Of a DNA stretch of 64,000 nucleotides, positions 17,350 through 29,800 are shown piece by piece. This stretch comes from Marthasterias glacialis (lineage: Eukaryota; Echinodermata; Asteroidea; Forcipulatida; Asteriidae): positions 12,738,397-12,802,396 of the forward strand of contig OU452219.1 of assembly GCA_911728455.2 (NCBI GenBank). Reading direction: 5' to 3'. The notes beneath the pieces were generated by a model, which saw only the letters and a list, made by a program, of their open reading frames with translations, was not told the DNA's origin and made no database searches. A program made the position numbers and the translations under genes. Numbering within the stretch: position 1 is the stretch's first letter; each line of letters begins with the position of its first letter.

Positions 17350-20300
17350 GTAAGTGAAGGAAACTTCTGTATGAATAAGCCGATTTAATTCCTTGCTGAC
17401 CGAGAATATCTTACTCTGGATTATTCATGATGGTATTTCTAGTGAAAATATCAGTGTTAATTGGTGGTTAACCAAGCCAGTTGTTTTCATTTTGTATACC
17501 ACGTGTAGTTACTACTATAGTATCCGGGTACCACCCGAACAACCGACGTGTGGGCGCGGTGTAAACCAAGGGTTCGTGGGCGAATGTACCGTGGCACGGT
17601 ACACAGACTGATGGCGATATTATTATTAGTGGGAATATTACTTATAGTACAAATATTATGTAGCAAATATTGCAATCATCTTACCTTGCCGATACCCATA
17701 GATACCAGACAGAAATCTGTATTTTGCTATATAAAACTGAATATTATTATTAATATGACTAAAGTCGAATGTATGACTATGAGTAGTTCGGCCTAATTAA
17801 TATTTAATAATGTATCCTTAATCCTGATAATATAATTTTTCACTGTTTACCTTCAGACTGTGTAATTTAAATTTCAACATTTCCTTAATTTATTTTTTTA
17901 AATAATTTTTATTGGCTAGTAAAATTGTACATCCGCTATTTTATTAACACAGACAGTAACACTTAACAGAACATAACTGCACTAGCTGACTACTCTAGGC
18001 AATACTTAAATACTACTTGTTTAAAATAAAATGTCATGTCTTTTATCAAATCATTCAATATGAATTCAACATAGGCAGTCAGTGATAATAGGACTTGAGA
18101 CTCACTTTTCAAATAAATATACATGTTTGAAACACCAGAAATCTAGTCTTGAATAATCATGGATTGTTTTATGGATGTATTACTTACTGTAGTGCGGTTT
18201 TCTATATGCAGAGCTCACAAAGAATGCGTAATTTTTAATGTAACAAGTGTACACAGACAAACTTGGGAAATCTTGAAACAATGCCAAATATTCATTACGC
18301 TGCATGTAGGTTGTGATTAATATCAATACTACAGGCATTAGACATCCTTCTATAGACCCCTTAAATACAGTGCCTTACTCAGGTCAGTCAGTTGAAACCT
18401 ACGTACACGCCTAGACCCAGTAACTGGGGCGCTGTACTCCTTTTTTGGGGGAGATTTTGACATTATCGGTCGTACTAGCGCCCCAGCTTGAAACATATAG
18501 CAACTGGACCTGTCAGGCGGATTAAAAACACCTCTGTTAAAAAAAATGCCCAAGACTGAACAAAATCGCTGAAAAGTCGCCTACTGGCTTCTCCAGATAT
18601 CAAAGATGAAATGATATGCATTTACATGTAAAATATTCACAATTATTTTCTGTCCTCCAACTAAGTGTGCAGTCGTTACGATCTGCATTTTACTTGCATA
18701 TTGTTTTGAGCAGTCAAGACAGGATACCAGTCCCCGTACGCCAACATGCAATCCGCACTGTACAGAAGTTCCATCGTTGGTCATGATTGGTCGAGCGCAT
18801 GCTCTACACAGCTGGTATCCTGCGTTGACTGCGCAAAACAACAGGCAAGTCAGTGCGTCAGCGAACAAGCAATCCTTTTTGTTAGGAAAGTGAAGTTATG
18901 TCGCGTGGTAAAATGCAGATCGTAACGATGCAGATGTTGTTTTGCTAAAGCAGTAACATCATATGCAACAGGTCTGCTTGGTTAGCTAACCCCCCTTCCC
19001 CTCCCTTCCAAAACCCCTCCGGCCCCCCAAACTGTGATCTGCGATTCATTTGTACCGCACACCACTGTACTGAATCAGATAAACTTTTTCCCTAATGCAT
19101 CTCTTACTAGTCTTAGCCTTGTGGATTACAACCCTGGGAGGACCCATGGTTTTTTTTTACCCCACGTTTATGTTTACACTGTTCCCGCATGCGTATTCCC
19201 TGGATCCTTTTTCCAGAGGGTTCTCGTTGCACGTTTCACATTTTAGTATTGATCAAACTGTGCTGCGTTTCTTGGGTAGTGGAAGTCAACGTTGTAGCTA
19301 AGTGCTACCTTTATGACACTGTTATAAAGTTCAGTTAGATGGATAATCAACTCTTAATTCGTCAAAACCATTTCCAAATTTAATCTTTTACTAAATCATT
19401 ACTTTGGAAAACCAATAAATTCTTTCAAAAAGCAACAACAAAAAAACATGACTGTTTCAGTTGATATTTAATTTCTATAAAACACAACAAAAACTGTACT
19501 TCAATACAAATCTGTACAAACAAATACCTCTAACGCAGACCGCGCTATTTATTTAGTTCACTTTCCTGACCTCGGCTGTTTATCTTATTGGTCTCTGACC
19601 TTTCACTATCCACCACGTACACTGGGGTTAATAAAACCTGTGTTTATTTTTCACTAGCTATTATTCCCTAGGGGGTTAAAATACCGGAGGGTTTTACCAC
19701 TGACCCCTACTCCGGAGCAGGGGTGGCTATTCCAACGGGGTCGGGGTATACCCTTTTGCAGGGGTAGACCAGGGGTAAAGCGATCCAAGTGTGAAAGGGC
19801 CAGCCATTATTCTGGTGGATGCCCCGGGGAAATAGAATAGTGTGAAAGGGTCTATATTAGTTATTTAAATCTTCTGTACCAGGAAATTGATATTTAGTTT
19901 GCAGGATTAGCTGCACTCTGCAGTTTAATCATGGACACTTTGTGGGATTAATTTGTGGGTCCTTTCTCTACAGTTTTAATCAGAGAACTTCAAATACCCT
20001 TTGAGTACTTGTGATCCTTATCAGGTATCATTAGTCTTGTTGTCATCACCTTTAATTCATGTTGCTTACCAATTGGTCCGGTCAATTTGGGTCAACGCTT
20101 CCCCAGTTTGACCTAGAGGGACAAATCATGGGTTTGCGTGCTATCGACTTTTTGATAAACTTGCTTAAAGTTTCTTTGGAGAGCAGCTTGTTTGAAGAAC
20201 GGTTTCTGTGAAGGTTTGTGATTAATTATTAAAAACATGCACCGTTTCTTTGTATTATCATAAATGTGTGTGCACTGGTGGTCTAAGTAGTACTTTAGTG

Positions 20301-20522
20301 AGGGTCATGGCAGGGCTACTGCAGTCACTTGAAATGAAGTGTAGAATTCAAATAATTCCTTTCAGTGATCTGTCTGTAGGTTCATGTTTTTATTTGACTT
20401 TTACCAGCGGATGTAGTAATAGCAAAACTCAATGTTTGTTTTGGTCATTATTTCAGATAAGTTTAGACAGACAGTTTTAAAGTGTATGTAATTGATTGTA
20501 CAACAATTTCCTTCGTCTACAG
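17350..20522 (+). other. Probable first intron of gene B
   Basis: AT-rich sequence with no coding exon. It includes a foldback at 18670-18925 and a region at 19660-19850 with repeated 'cccctactccggagcaggggt' motifs and 'gtgaaaggg' blocks similar to 50030-50340. Confidence 0.4.
18668..18926. repeat. Interrupted foldback with a cysteine-containing open frame
   Basis: Blocks near 18670-18725 (cgttacgatctgcattttac; ttgttttgagcagtcaagac; aggataccag) recur in complement near 18806-18926. The minus frame 18581-18868 begins MFADALTCLLFCAVNAG, which could be a signal peptide, and then has CRACARPIM and a CLDC pair. It is not supported by splice signals, and the palindrome suggests a repeat. Confidence 0.5.
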
Positions 20523-20805
20523 GAAGCACAAGGCGGCTACCACCAGTGAAACGATCAACCATTACGCAGCTTCCGCTGTGGTCCCATGACATCTACAATG
20601 TCCTATCCTGCAGTACTCCAGTCCCTGCCACCGCCAACACACCAGAACTACAAACAGAAACAGCAGCAGCAGCAGCAGCAGCCCACGTCTCCGTACTCCG
20701 AAGGGATTGAAATGAGACCAAGAACAGGGTTCACTAGACTACCTCAAGATCCACCACTGCAGCAACACGTAGGCAATCACCAGATGGAGACTACCATGAC
20801 AAATG
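20523..20805 (+). CDS. Gene B coding exon 1 (start codon at 20586)
   Basis: The acceptor is ctacag (20517-20522), followed by 63 bases of leader and an ATG in a tcccATGA context. It encodes residues 1-73 and one base of codon 74, including seven CAG codons at 20661-20681 (KQKQQQQQQQP). A second Met lies four codons later. The donor is GTAAGT, phase 1. Confidence 0.85.
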
Positions 20806-23800
20806 GTAAGTTTGTTGGGTCTGACTTTCAAGTGTAATATGCACATTTTCTAACCGTGAGTTTATTCACTTTATGGTCTGTAATGAGCTAAACACCAGGA
20901 AGTATTTGTCTTTAGAGGATATCATGTTTCTGTCATTACTTAACCAGTTTTGTGTCAACAACAGTGTGTTTTAGATGAGGCACCAGTCACTCTCCTAAAA
21001 CAAAGCAGTTGTCCGTATTTGCTGAAGTAAAAGATTATGCCAGCGTTCTCCCTTAACAGTGGTCCACTATCCAAATGCTAGTTAAACCACCTGAAGACTA
21101 GTCAAAATTCACTGAAAAAGTTATGGGCAAACCCTGTATGCATCCAAAATACTTATCAAGCAAGTTACCAAAATTGTACAATGCATATTTTGACTCTTAA
21201 ATTGGGAAAAAAAGTAAGCTGTATATAAAATACTGTGTTTCCAAACATAATTCAAAAGATACATTGTACCCAGAAGCCCATCTGGTTAATACCAGGTGAG
21301 GTACAGTGTGAGAACATTCCTGAAAGGCTTGAGGCTTGTCATGATTTGGGTTTTTTTTGTTTTTTTTTTTTGCTATGTTGTATCCTCTGACTCACGATTG
21401 ATTGATTGATTTCGATATGGTTCATACAATAACTGTACCTGACTTTCTCAGTAAATTTTGACTAGTCTGCCCTCTCTTTATAATCATCCAATCCTCAGCA
21501 TGAAAGCAATATCTTTGGGAATAAAGTGTTTTGAGGTAGTCTGTCGACTCCATTGATTAATTTGTGAGGCAGTACGTGACTTTTCTACTGCGCAACTCTT
21601 CCACCAGGAGAGGGCAACCAGGAGAGGGCAACCTGTTGCTTTAGACCCTAGACACATCTAGGCAGTGAGTCCATTTACACCATGATTATGACTCTAATAA
21701 GGACCAAGTCTCACAGGCAAGAAGAAAAAGCTTTGCATTTCTTTTCCCCGTTAGAAAAATGTTTTCAATTTTCTCACCGCTATCACATTGGTGTACTCGG
21801 TCAGGATTTGGGGATATGTGTACATGATCTGCAACCGATTTGGTAGCTCTTTAATGAACAGTTTGATCAAGTTCATCCCCATCTTTAAAAATGTAACAAA
21901 TGAGAGCATTAATTTATTATGGAAAAATCAAAATTTTACCAACCAAGTGAAAGTATTTACTCCCTTTGCTGTCTATCCAGGCCTGTGTCTGTTAAGCATT
22001 CAGAAAAGAAGTATTGAACCTATGCTTTGCTGTTACAAGTCAAAGTGAAGCGTTTGGGTCTAGTTTTTATCCAAGTTTTCTGTTTCTACCAAAGTTTTGT
22101 TTCCTTAATGCACATTATACCAGATGCATAACCAGTAGCATTCCAGGAAGTTCAAAAGAGCCCTGGCCTTTTCAACTATTTTATGAAATACTGGAAGCTT
22201 TTTTCAAGTTGAGAATCATGTGAAGTGAAAGTGAAATTGTTGCAAAGAAAACAAAATTGTCTATAGTGATTGCTTCCTGGAAGGAGAGTCCCTGTCTTAG
22301 ACCCAAATCTGTGGAAAGTCCCATCCAACCCGTGACTGCGATCTGTGGAAAGTCCCAAACCCTAGACTGGAATTATGGAAAGTTCCCACCCTATGACCCT
22401 ACAAAACGCTTTGTGTTGATTCAGCTGCATGCCAAGCATTTCATGTGAAAGAGAAACTGCATTTTGGATAAAAAGTGCTAACTTTTTGTAAGTTCTACAA
22501 AAATAAAAATGACATTTTAAAAGGACATTTCCATTTTTTGTGTTAAACATGGCAGAAAGTCCCTGAGACTACATCAGATTCCTACCTCTGATTTAGCTTT
22601 GCCCTGAAGATCTCTGCAACTAAAATTTTCTTTAAATAATTCACAGTATTATAATGAAATGCATTTCTGTACAGTGTACACAGTTGTACGCTTGAGCTGG
22701 TAGTATGTAAGGTGGCATCTGGTACCAAATTGGGTTGTGGTTTGGTGGATGGGATGTGTCCAATTGATTTGCCCTCCGCTCCAATTTGGACCAGTTACTC
22801 CCATGATTCAACCAATCTTTCATGCCTGATTTGCAAAGGTGTGATCCTGCTGCTGTTCATGTTGACCCTGTCTAGTGTTTCCATGAAGCATGGCAGGATC
22901 ACAGTGTCGTGGTCTGTGCTTTAAGCATGGAGGGAAGCTTGGACTACAGAAACCAAAATAACCTGTTGCCCTTGTGATTGTATATTTGGAGACGCTGTAT
23001 GGGTCCCACAGTTGTGGTTGAAATATATCCACCTAGTGACCTTGAAGACCGCATTTCACCTTTTGGGAAAAGAAGACTTTAAGTTACATGTACTATGTAC
23101 TAAGTGTACATAAATGAATTATAGAAAAGAACATAGTTTAATGTTAATTAATGGATACATTTTTTTAAAATACAGTAAAGGTACAAAAAGACAATCAAAC
23201 AGGGGTATGTTTTTAATCAGTCTCGGCAGATCTTCTTAAAATGTGAAGATGATTCCCTGGAAGGCTTTCCTTTCCTGTTCCTTCAGATCAATTAGGGAGA
23301 CCACAACTTTTGTTTGGGACGATGTTGTGTTTGAGTAAATCATTAGGTAATGACGAATGTGCTAAATTCTTACTATTAGCTTCTCATGTTAGCGGATCAA
23401 AACAACTTGTCAAATTACTGGGTATAGAGTTATATTTTTTTAAGGAATGGGTAAACCAAACTTCCATTGTAAATTATTCCGTTTGAAGGACCCCCATATC
23501 CGCCTTATCTCTTCATGTTAATTCCCCACTACACTTTTGCATCCATGACTGCCTCAACAAACCCCTACTTTCCAAAGTCATTGTGATTTTTTTTTTTAAC
23601 AAACCTCCCCACAATTGTTCTCATACTACTCTCCATTCACAATTGTTCTGGTAGTCCTTCCGTGGAAATGTTTATGGAGGACCCCAAAACAGCTATGACT
23701 TGTTATTTCCAAGGAAAGCTGAGCTCCATTCGTTCTTCCCTGACATCAATATATGCTGGGTTGACATAATAACCTTTAGGATTATCATGGTTGGGTAGTT

Positions 23801-26800
23801 ATATTGTATGAACCTACTCAGTGTACCCAAGGTTGGGAGCAACGATTGTTACCACTGGCACACTTCCTCCCATGACTGTACATGTACTCCAATTAACACT
23901 GCTACCATGCAAGGGGCAATTACTATGTGATGAAGAACCATGGCTCATCCATGGAAGAACTTGCATAAAATGCATACTACTAATATGTACTTGTTAAATA
24001 AATGTTCTGGAAGGGGAAGGGGCCATAATGTACTTACAGATCATGACTGTTTTTGTGTAATTTCTGCATTACACTGTCTACTCAACTATTTTTTTCTGTA
24101 CTGAGGAGTTCTACATGTACATGTACATTACATGTAGGCCTACATGTATGCTTACTTGCAATACAAGCAAACTCTGAAGTTTGAGAGAGTTCAACATGGT
24201 TCAACTTGTACAAAACTGAAGGGAGCGAAGATTGTGTTTATCAAAAAGGTTTAACACATACTGTGCAAGTATGTACTTGGTAATGTGTAACAATGGTACA
24301 ACCATAGGTTCAGCCATAAAGCAACTGGTACTTAGTACAATTGTAGATTAGGGTTTGTGATTGGAAGTACTGCACTTCACTTTATAAGGCTATTTACAGT
24401 TTTGCATAGGTTGTCCATCAGGATGTTTGTTATGCAAAGGACAATACTCCCAATTTCCCTCTAATTGTGGTTTTCCTAATTTGGACTGTTGACTGTGCAC
24501 TTATTCTACCACACTAATAAAGGCAGGTGTTATATAACATTAACCTGATAACATGCAATAAACATGTAGACTGTAATGTTGTGTTTAAGGAATTGTTGAA
24601 CTTGTTGGGGTTTGGGATTGGAATGTGTGACAAACCTGAAGTGCTAATGCCGACTGAATGTTGTCATTTAAAACACCCACAATGGGACCAGAGGTTTACT
24701 TAGTCCAAGAAGTAGGTTTGGGAGGGCCATTCAGTTTGATCAATGCTTAAAAATTTATAATGTTTAAGATTTTTTGTTTTCCTGAAATTTTGGCTGGGCG
24801 GGTCAAAAGAAATCAAAATTCAGTTTTCAATTTAAAAAAATTGAAAATATGTTAAGTTGTGTCTATATACCTTCTCCACATTTTTTACAACTACAAATAT
24901 TATAAACCCAGTAGCAAAAACAGAGCTGTCATACTTTTCAGCTGATAAGCTGATTTCTTTTGCTTTATCTTATTTTTACAAAAAAAAATGTATATAGTGT
25001 CAAAGAAAACTGGAAAAAAAACATGATAAAAAGTATAAGTGTTTGAAAATGATCTCTTCCGTTTTAACTAAAAATGTGCATGCTGTCGGCAGCAAGGAAA
25101 AGCCATTGAAAACTCCTGAGCTGGGGAAAGCATTGATCTGAAATAATGATTTGCTTCATTTCAGGCATTACTTTTGTTCTTCATTGTACAGGATAAACAC
25201 ATGAAATGCTCAATCCATAAAGTGTTGACTCAAGAAAACATTTTGCATTCTTTTGTGAATAAAAATTTCCCAAGGATCACGCAGAATAAAATTGAATGTA
25301 TAATTCATAACTTCACACGGACATTAGACTCGTTTTCAAAATAACAAGTCCATGATTGATGTACATATGTTTTTCCTTAGTAAATGGCTTCATTATGAGG
25401 GACATTAAACTATGTATTGGAACATTTCAAGGGGCACCAATAGGCATGATTGCCAGGCCACCAGGGTCTTGGCCTTGGTTAGTTGTCTCTATGGTCAAGA
25501 TACTATAGGTTATCACACAAGCGCGAGTGGAATACGGGAAAATATAGCGCTTCTGCGTCCCATATCTCAAGAGCTCGAAGGCCGAGTGGGATATGGGGAT
25601 TCTATATTTTAACATATTCCACGAGTGCGAGTGGGATAACGAATTTAACTTCCAGTCAACTGGAAGATGATACAACTTTGAGTGTTATTTGATGAAGAGC
25701 AAAATGTGCAACGCGCAAATTTTACAACGTCATTTTACACTGTCCGTATATGGAGGGTGACGCATGATACTCAAAATACGCAGAGTGCAATACAGACTAC
25801 TGGGAGAATGATAGATATGGTTTATTATCACACTCCCGTTGAGCAATCTGATTGGAAGATTAGCGCGTACTTGAAGATAAAAAACTATATTTACACTGTT
25901 CGTTTATTATCAGTGTCAAACATGTACATGTACATGTACATGTATGTACATGAAGGTCCCATTAACAACTGTTTCTTCGTTTGTACAGTATTTTGCCATA
26001 ACTTGATTACTGTTGTAAGCTGACTGTATGAAATATGGAGCCTAATGAACTGGAAGCCCGAGTCCTCAGATTCTTGAGTCACATCTTGATTTGACAACAA
26101 CCCTGGGCTGTGTATCATCACATCCAGGGATCCAAGCACGATGACATCATGTGATATTCAGAGCTTAGTGGAGGATCATGGGAGTGATGAGTGGGCACAT
26201 AGTAATGCATCTTATGCTAGTGGTGGGTCATCATGATTCACCACAGGCCAAGAACTGTTTACAAGATGTACGCATGTCTTGGGGCAAGACACAATTGAGG
26301 AAACTTCTAAATGCTCTCATGTTTGTCTCTTTTTGCACAAATTTGACTTCATTTTTGTCTATCATTGCTGAAAATATTGCCATTTTTAAAGCATTCAGAA
26401 GTCCTTAAAATTTTAAATTGTATTTAAAAGATAAAGACATAAAATCAATCCATAGGGCCATATTAAACTATTTTCAAACTAAGTGATGTTTGAAGCTTTG
26501 CATGGTGTGAAAAATAAGTCTCGACGTTTCGAACAGTATACTCTGTTCGTCTTCAGGAGAAAAGGGATCTCCTGAAGACGAACAGAGTAACCTATACTGT
26601 TCGAAACGTCGAGACCCCAACGGCTCTTTTCAGAGCCACCACTCCTTTCTAAAAGAGTTTTCATACATGGTTGTACCCGCAAGTTTACTATTTGATTATA
26701 GTTCCTTATTATTTTCAAACTAATCATGCCCTCCTACAAATTTGTTTTTTTATTATTGGCATTTTGCTGCCTTAATAACACTAAAGTCTGTTTTTGTTCA

Positions 26801-29800
26801 TGAATTTTTAATTTTACCATGAATTCTATTTTGTGATTAATCTATCCTGACAAGAAATCCTCGAAGTCATCTCCATTCCTCCCACTCTTTTTTGTAATTT
26901 TCATGAACTTTACTCCCACATCCTTCAGTAATTTTATCTTGCACTGTCTGTTACAGTGACATTTATAGGGGGTAGGTACAACTGAATGTTCCCCCATGCA
27001 AAACGAATTTACAAGTCTGCGATGTTAAAAATGCATTGCTCGTCGAGCCTGACAACTGCCAATAAAGAAGGGATTACCGTTAAAACGGTGATGATTTTCT
27101 TATTCTGTGCCGGCCGTACACATTTAATGCATTTAAGCAGCCTCCAAAGACATTCTGCATGCCGTGCGTAGTTGTGGAATAGGAAATGAGCTGTCTCGCT
27201 CACCCGTCAGTGCATAATGCATGGGTGACTAAATTTCTGTGTCGTACAGTGTACGGCAAGACACAGTCATGGTGAGTGGACCAATCAGAGGGCTCTGTCA
27301 GTTTCCCGCCGTCTCACTAATGTAAACAAGTGAACTGCGACGACATCACACCATACTCGTAGCTGTTTACGTCAGCATGCATGCATCTTTCAATGAGATG
27401 CACTGGGACATTGTGTAGAAAGCCAAGGGCTAACAACGACATAAAACAAATTTCAACTTTGATCTTTTACCTCATTTATACACCATGCCTAATAATTTTG
27501 GAAATTTATAAGTCGTGTGTTTATGAAGCCAGTAATTCATTATTATTTTTAACTTGAAGGAAAGGTACATGTATTGTTGATCTTGGTTTGTGCTGAATTA
27601 ATGCTCCACATGAAGGGGAGTACTGACCATTATGAGGAAGAATAATCTTGGCTTGAACTGAATTAGTTTGGCATTACATAATAATAATGTCAAAGTTATG
27701 TCCTCTATGGTATTTTACTCGACTGGTAATGATGCCAAAAGAAATAAAATAAATAGCTTGGAGGATGTCAATGTGAAAGCTTCCCTGTTTTTCTAAACTT
27801 GATAATGTACTCGTGCCAGAGATGGTTCCACCCAAAGTATATTGCTGTGTACAAGGTAAAATCATCCTCCAGGCGGTGAATCCTTTTTCTCCTGCGAAAT
27901 AAAAAAAACAAAACAAATGTAGGACTATTGACTTTGATGAAAATGTCCCCCATCAGGGCTTAATGTCATAGAAACGCTTAAGCAAAAAATTTACATGGCA
28001 TGTACAATGTAGCTGAAAACATGTTCTGCTAAGCAGAAATGAGCAGGATACTAGGCCACAGATGGTACATGTGACAGTATTTTCTTGGATGGTAACCTTA
28101 TTCTGGTTAGCATAATCTTGTTGTGCTTAGCTGTTTTTTTTTTGTTTTTTTTATGAAATCGGAGCCTGGTTTACATTATAGAGCATATTATACATGATTT
28201 GTCTTTTAAAAACTGAACATTTATGTGCACTTAATTTTTTTACAAAAGTACTCTGATGTATTTTCATCCCTTAAATAATTTGCTTGTTTTAGCTTGGTCA
28301 TAAATAACCAGGAAACCCTTTAAGTCAAAATGTCTTACATGTAATTTTATTAAACTAATGCCAGAGAGAACCTCACGAAAAAAAAATTTCAAGCTATTAA
28401 CAATAACATGTATTTACATTGCATGCACACGATGATGTTAATTATATAGACCTACTTGTAAAACTGCATAACATCTGCAGTCTAGATAATATTTATACCA
28501 CAATTCGTGTCCACATTTCCTCAACCAAGAGCACTTTCTGAAGGCAGGGGGCATTCCCATTTTGAAAACAAATTATGTCAATAGAAACACTTGTACATAT
28601 CTGGCCACCAAGGCCCAGAAGAAGGGGGTAGGGGTGGGGGTAACAGCCTCTGTGACCTCAGTGATATTACCTGCCTGGGACAGTCATCTTATTCCATTAG
28701 TCTGCCGCATCTACCTACATCTACCTCTCCGTTTCCAACTGTGTAGGTCTTTGCATAGCTCATCTGTGAATGTGTGTATAATGTATGAGGCATTGGTTAA
28801 CACCCTTGGGGTTATTTAGGACTGAAGCTTGTGATTAGAAACTGGACTAGATCTGACCTGAGCTAACTTTCTTCATATTGTCATCCACTGCTTTGTATTT
28901 CTGCCAGACATGGCTTGTTAGATCTTGAACATTTCAAATTTGGTTGAACTTACGCTCTTTTTGAAACTGAAATGAGTGGTGATTAAATGTTTTTATTATT
29001 ATTTTGTTTTTGTTAATTATGATTTTTAGGGTGAAGGCGTTGATTCAGATGCCAAACAGCTTTTATGCAATTTTATTTCCCTTGTCGAAGCAGTTTAGAC
29101 GTTTAGAATAGAAGCATCCGGATTTTTAATTGTACACACGCAGTTCTTCAGTGTACGTACAAACACTGTGTAGGCGTACCAGACTACAAGTACAGAGTTA
29201 TGTCATTTAAACATAAAACAAATACCCTCAGAAACTCAATGTAGGCTAATTAAAAATCCTCAAATCCTCATAAAAAGGACATGTATGTATGTTGGCTTCC
29301 CTGTGATAATAATTTAATAATAATTTATTCATTTATTTTGCACAGGTTTCATCAGAAAAATATGTTCAGATGCGCATCACAATAGTAAAAAACAAACAAC
29401 AACATGATCAGCATGTTTTTCTTCCTTTTTTGGGGGGGGGGGAGGTGGGGGGGCATGTTCAAATATTCCTGTTTAAAACTTTGGTGACTGAATGTTCTTG
29501 TGGGATCTTGGCCCAATTGGCCTTATTTTTGAATGCAAGAGGGTGGCCTTTGGGGTAGACTGGGGGTCAAACCATAGAAATAGTGTGGAACACCAGATGC
29601 GATTAGACTTCTAATCAAGCAGTTAATATACAACTTTTGAGGGTTTTTTTGTTGTTGAAAGTCTTACAATGTTATCAGTGTAAGATATTTGCATTTTTAA
29701 TGTTTTGAAATATTTGTGTACTTTTAAAATGGAACTAGCATTGCGCCTTCTGACTATAAAAAAAACACCAGTCTATTGTATTACACTGCTTTCAGTGGAA

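Noticed and set aside
20661-20681. CAG run as an expandable microsatellite of note
   Set aside because: Only seven CAG codons, within a low-complexity tail; ordinary polyQ.
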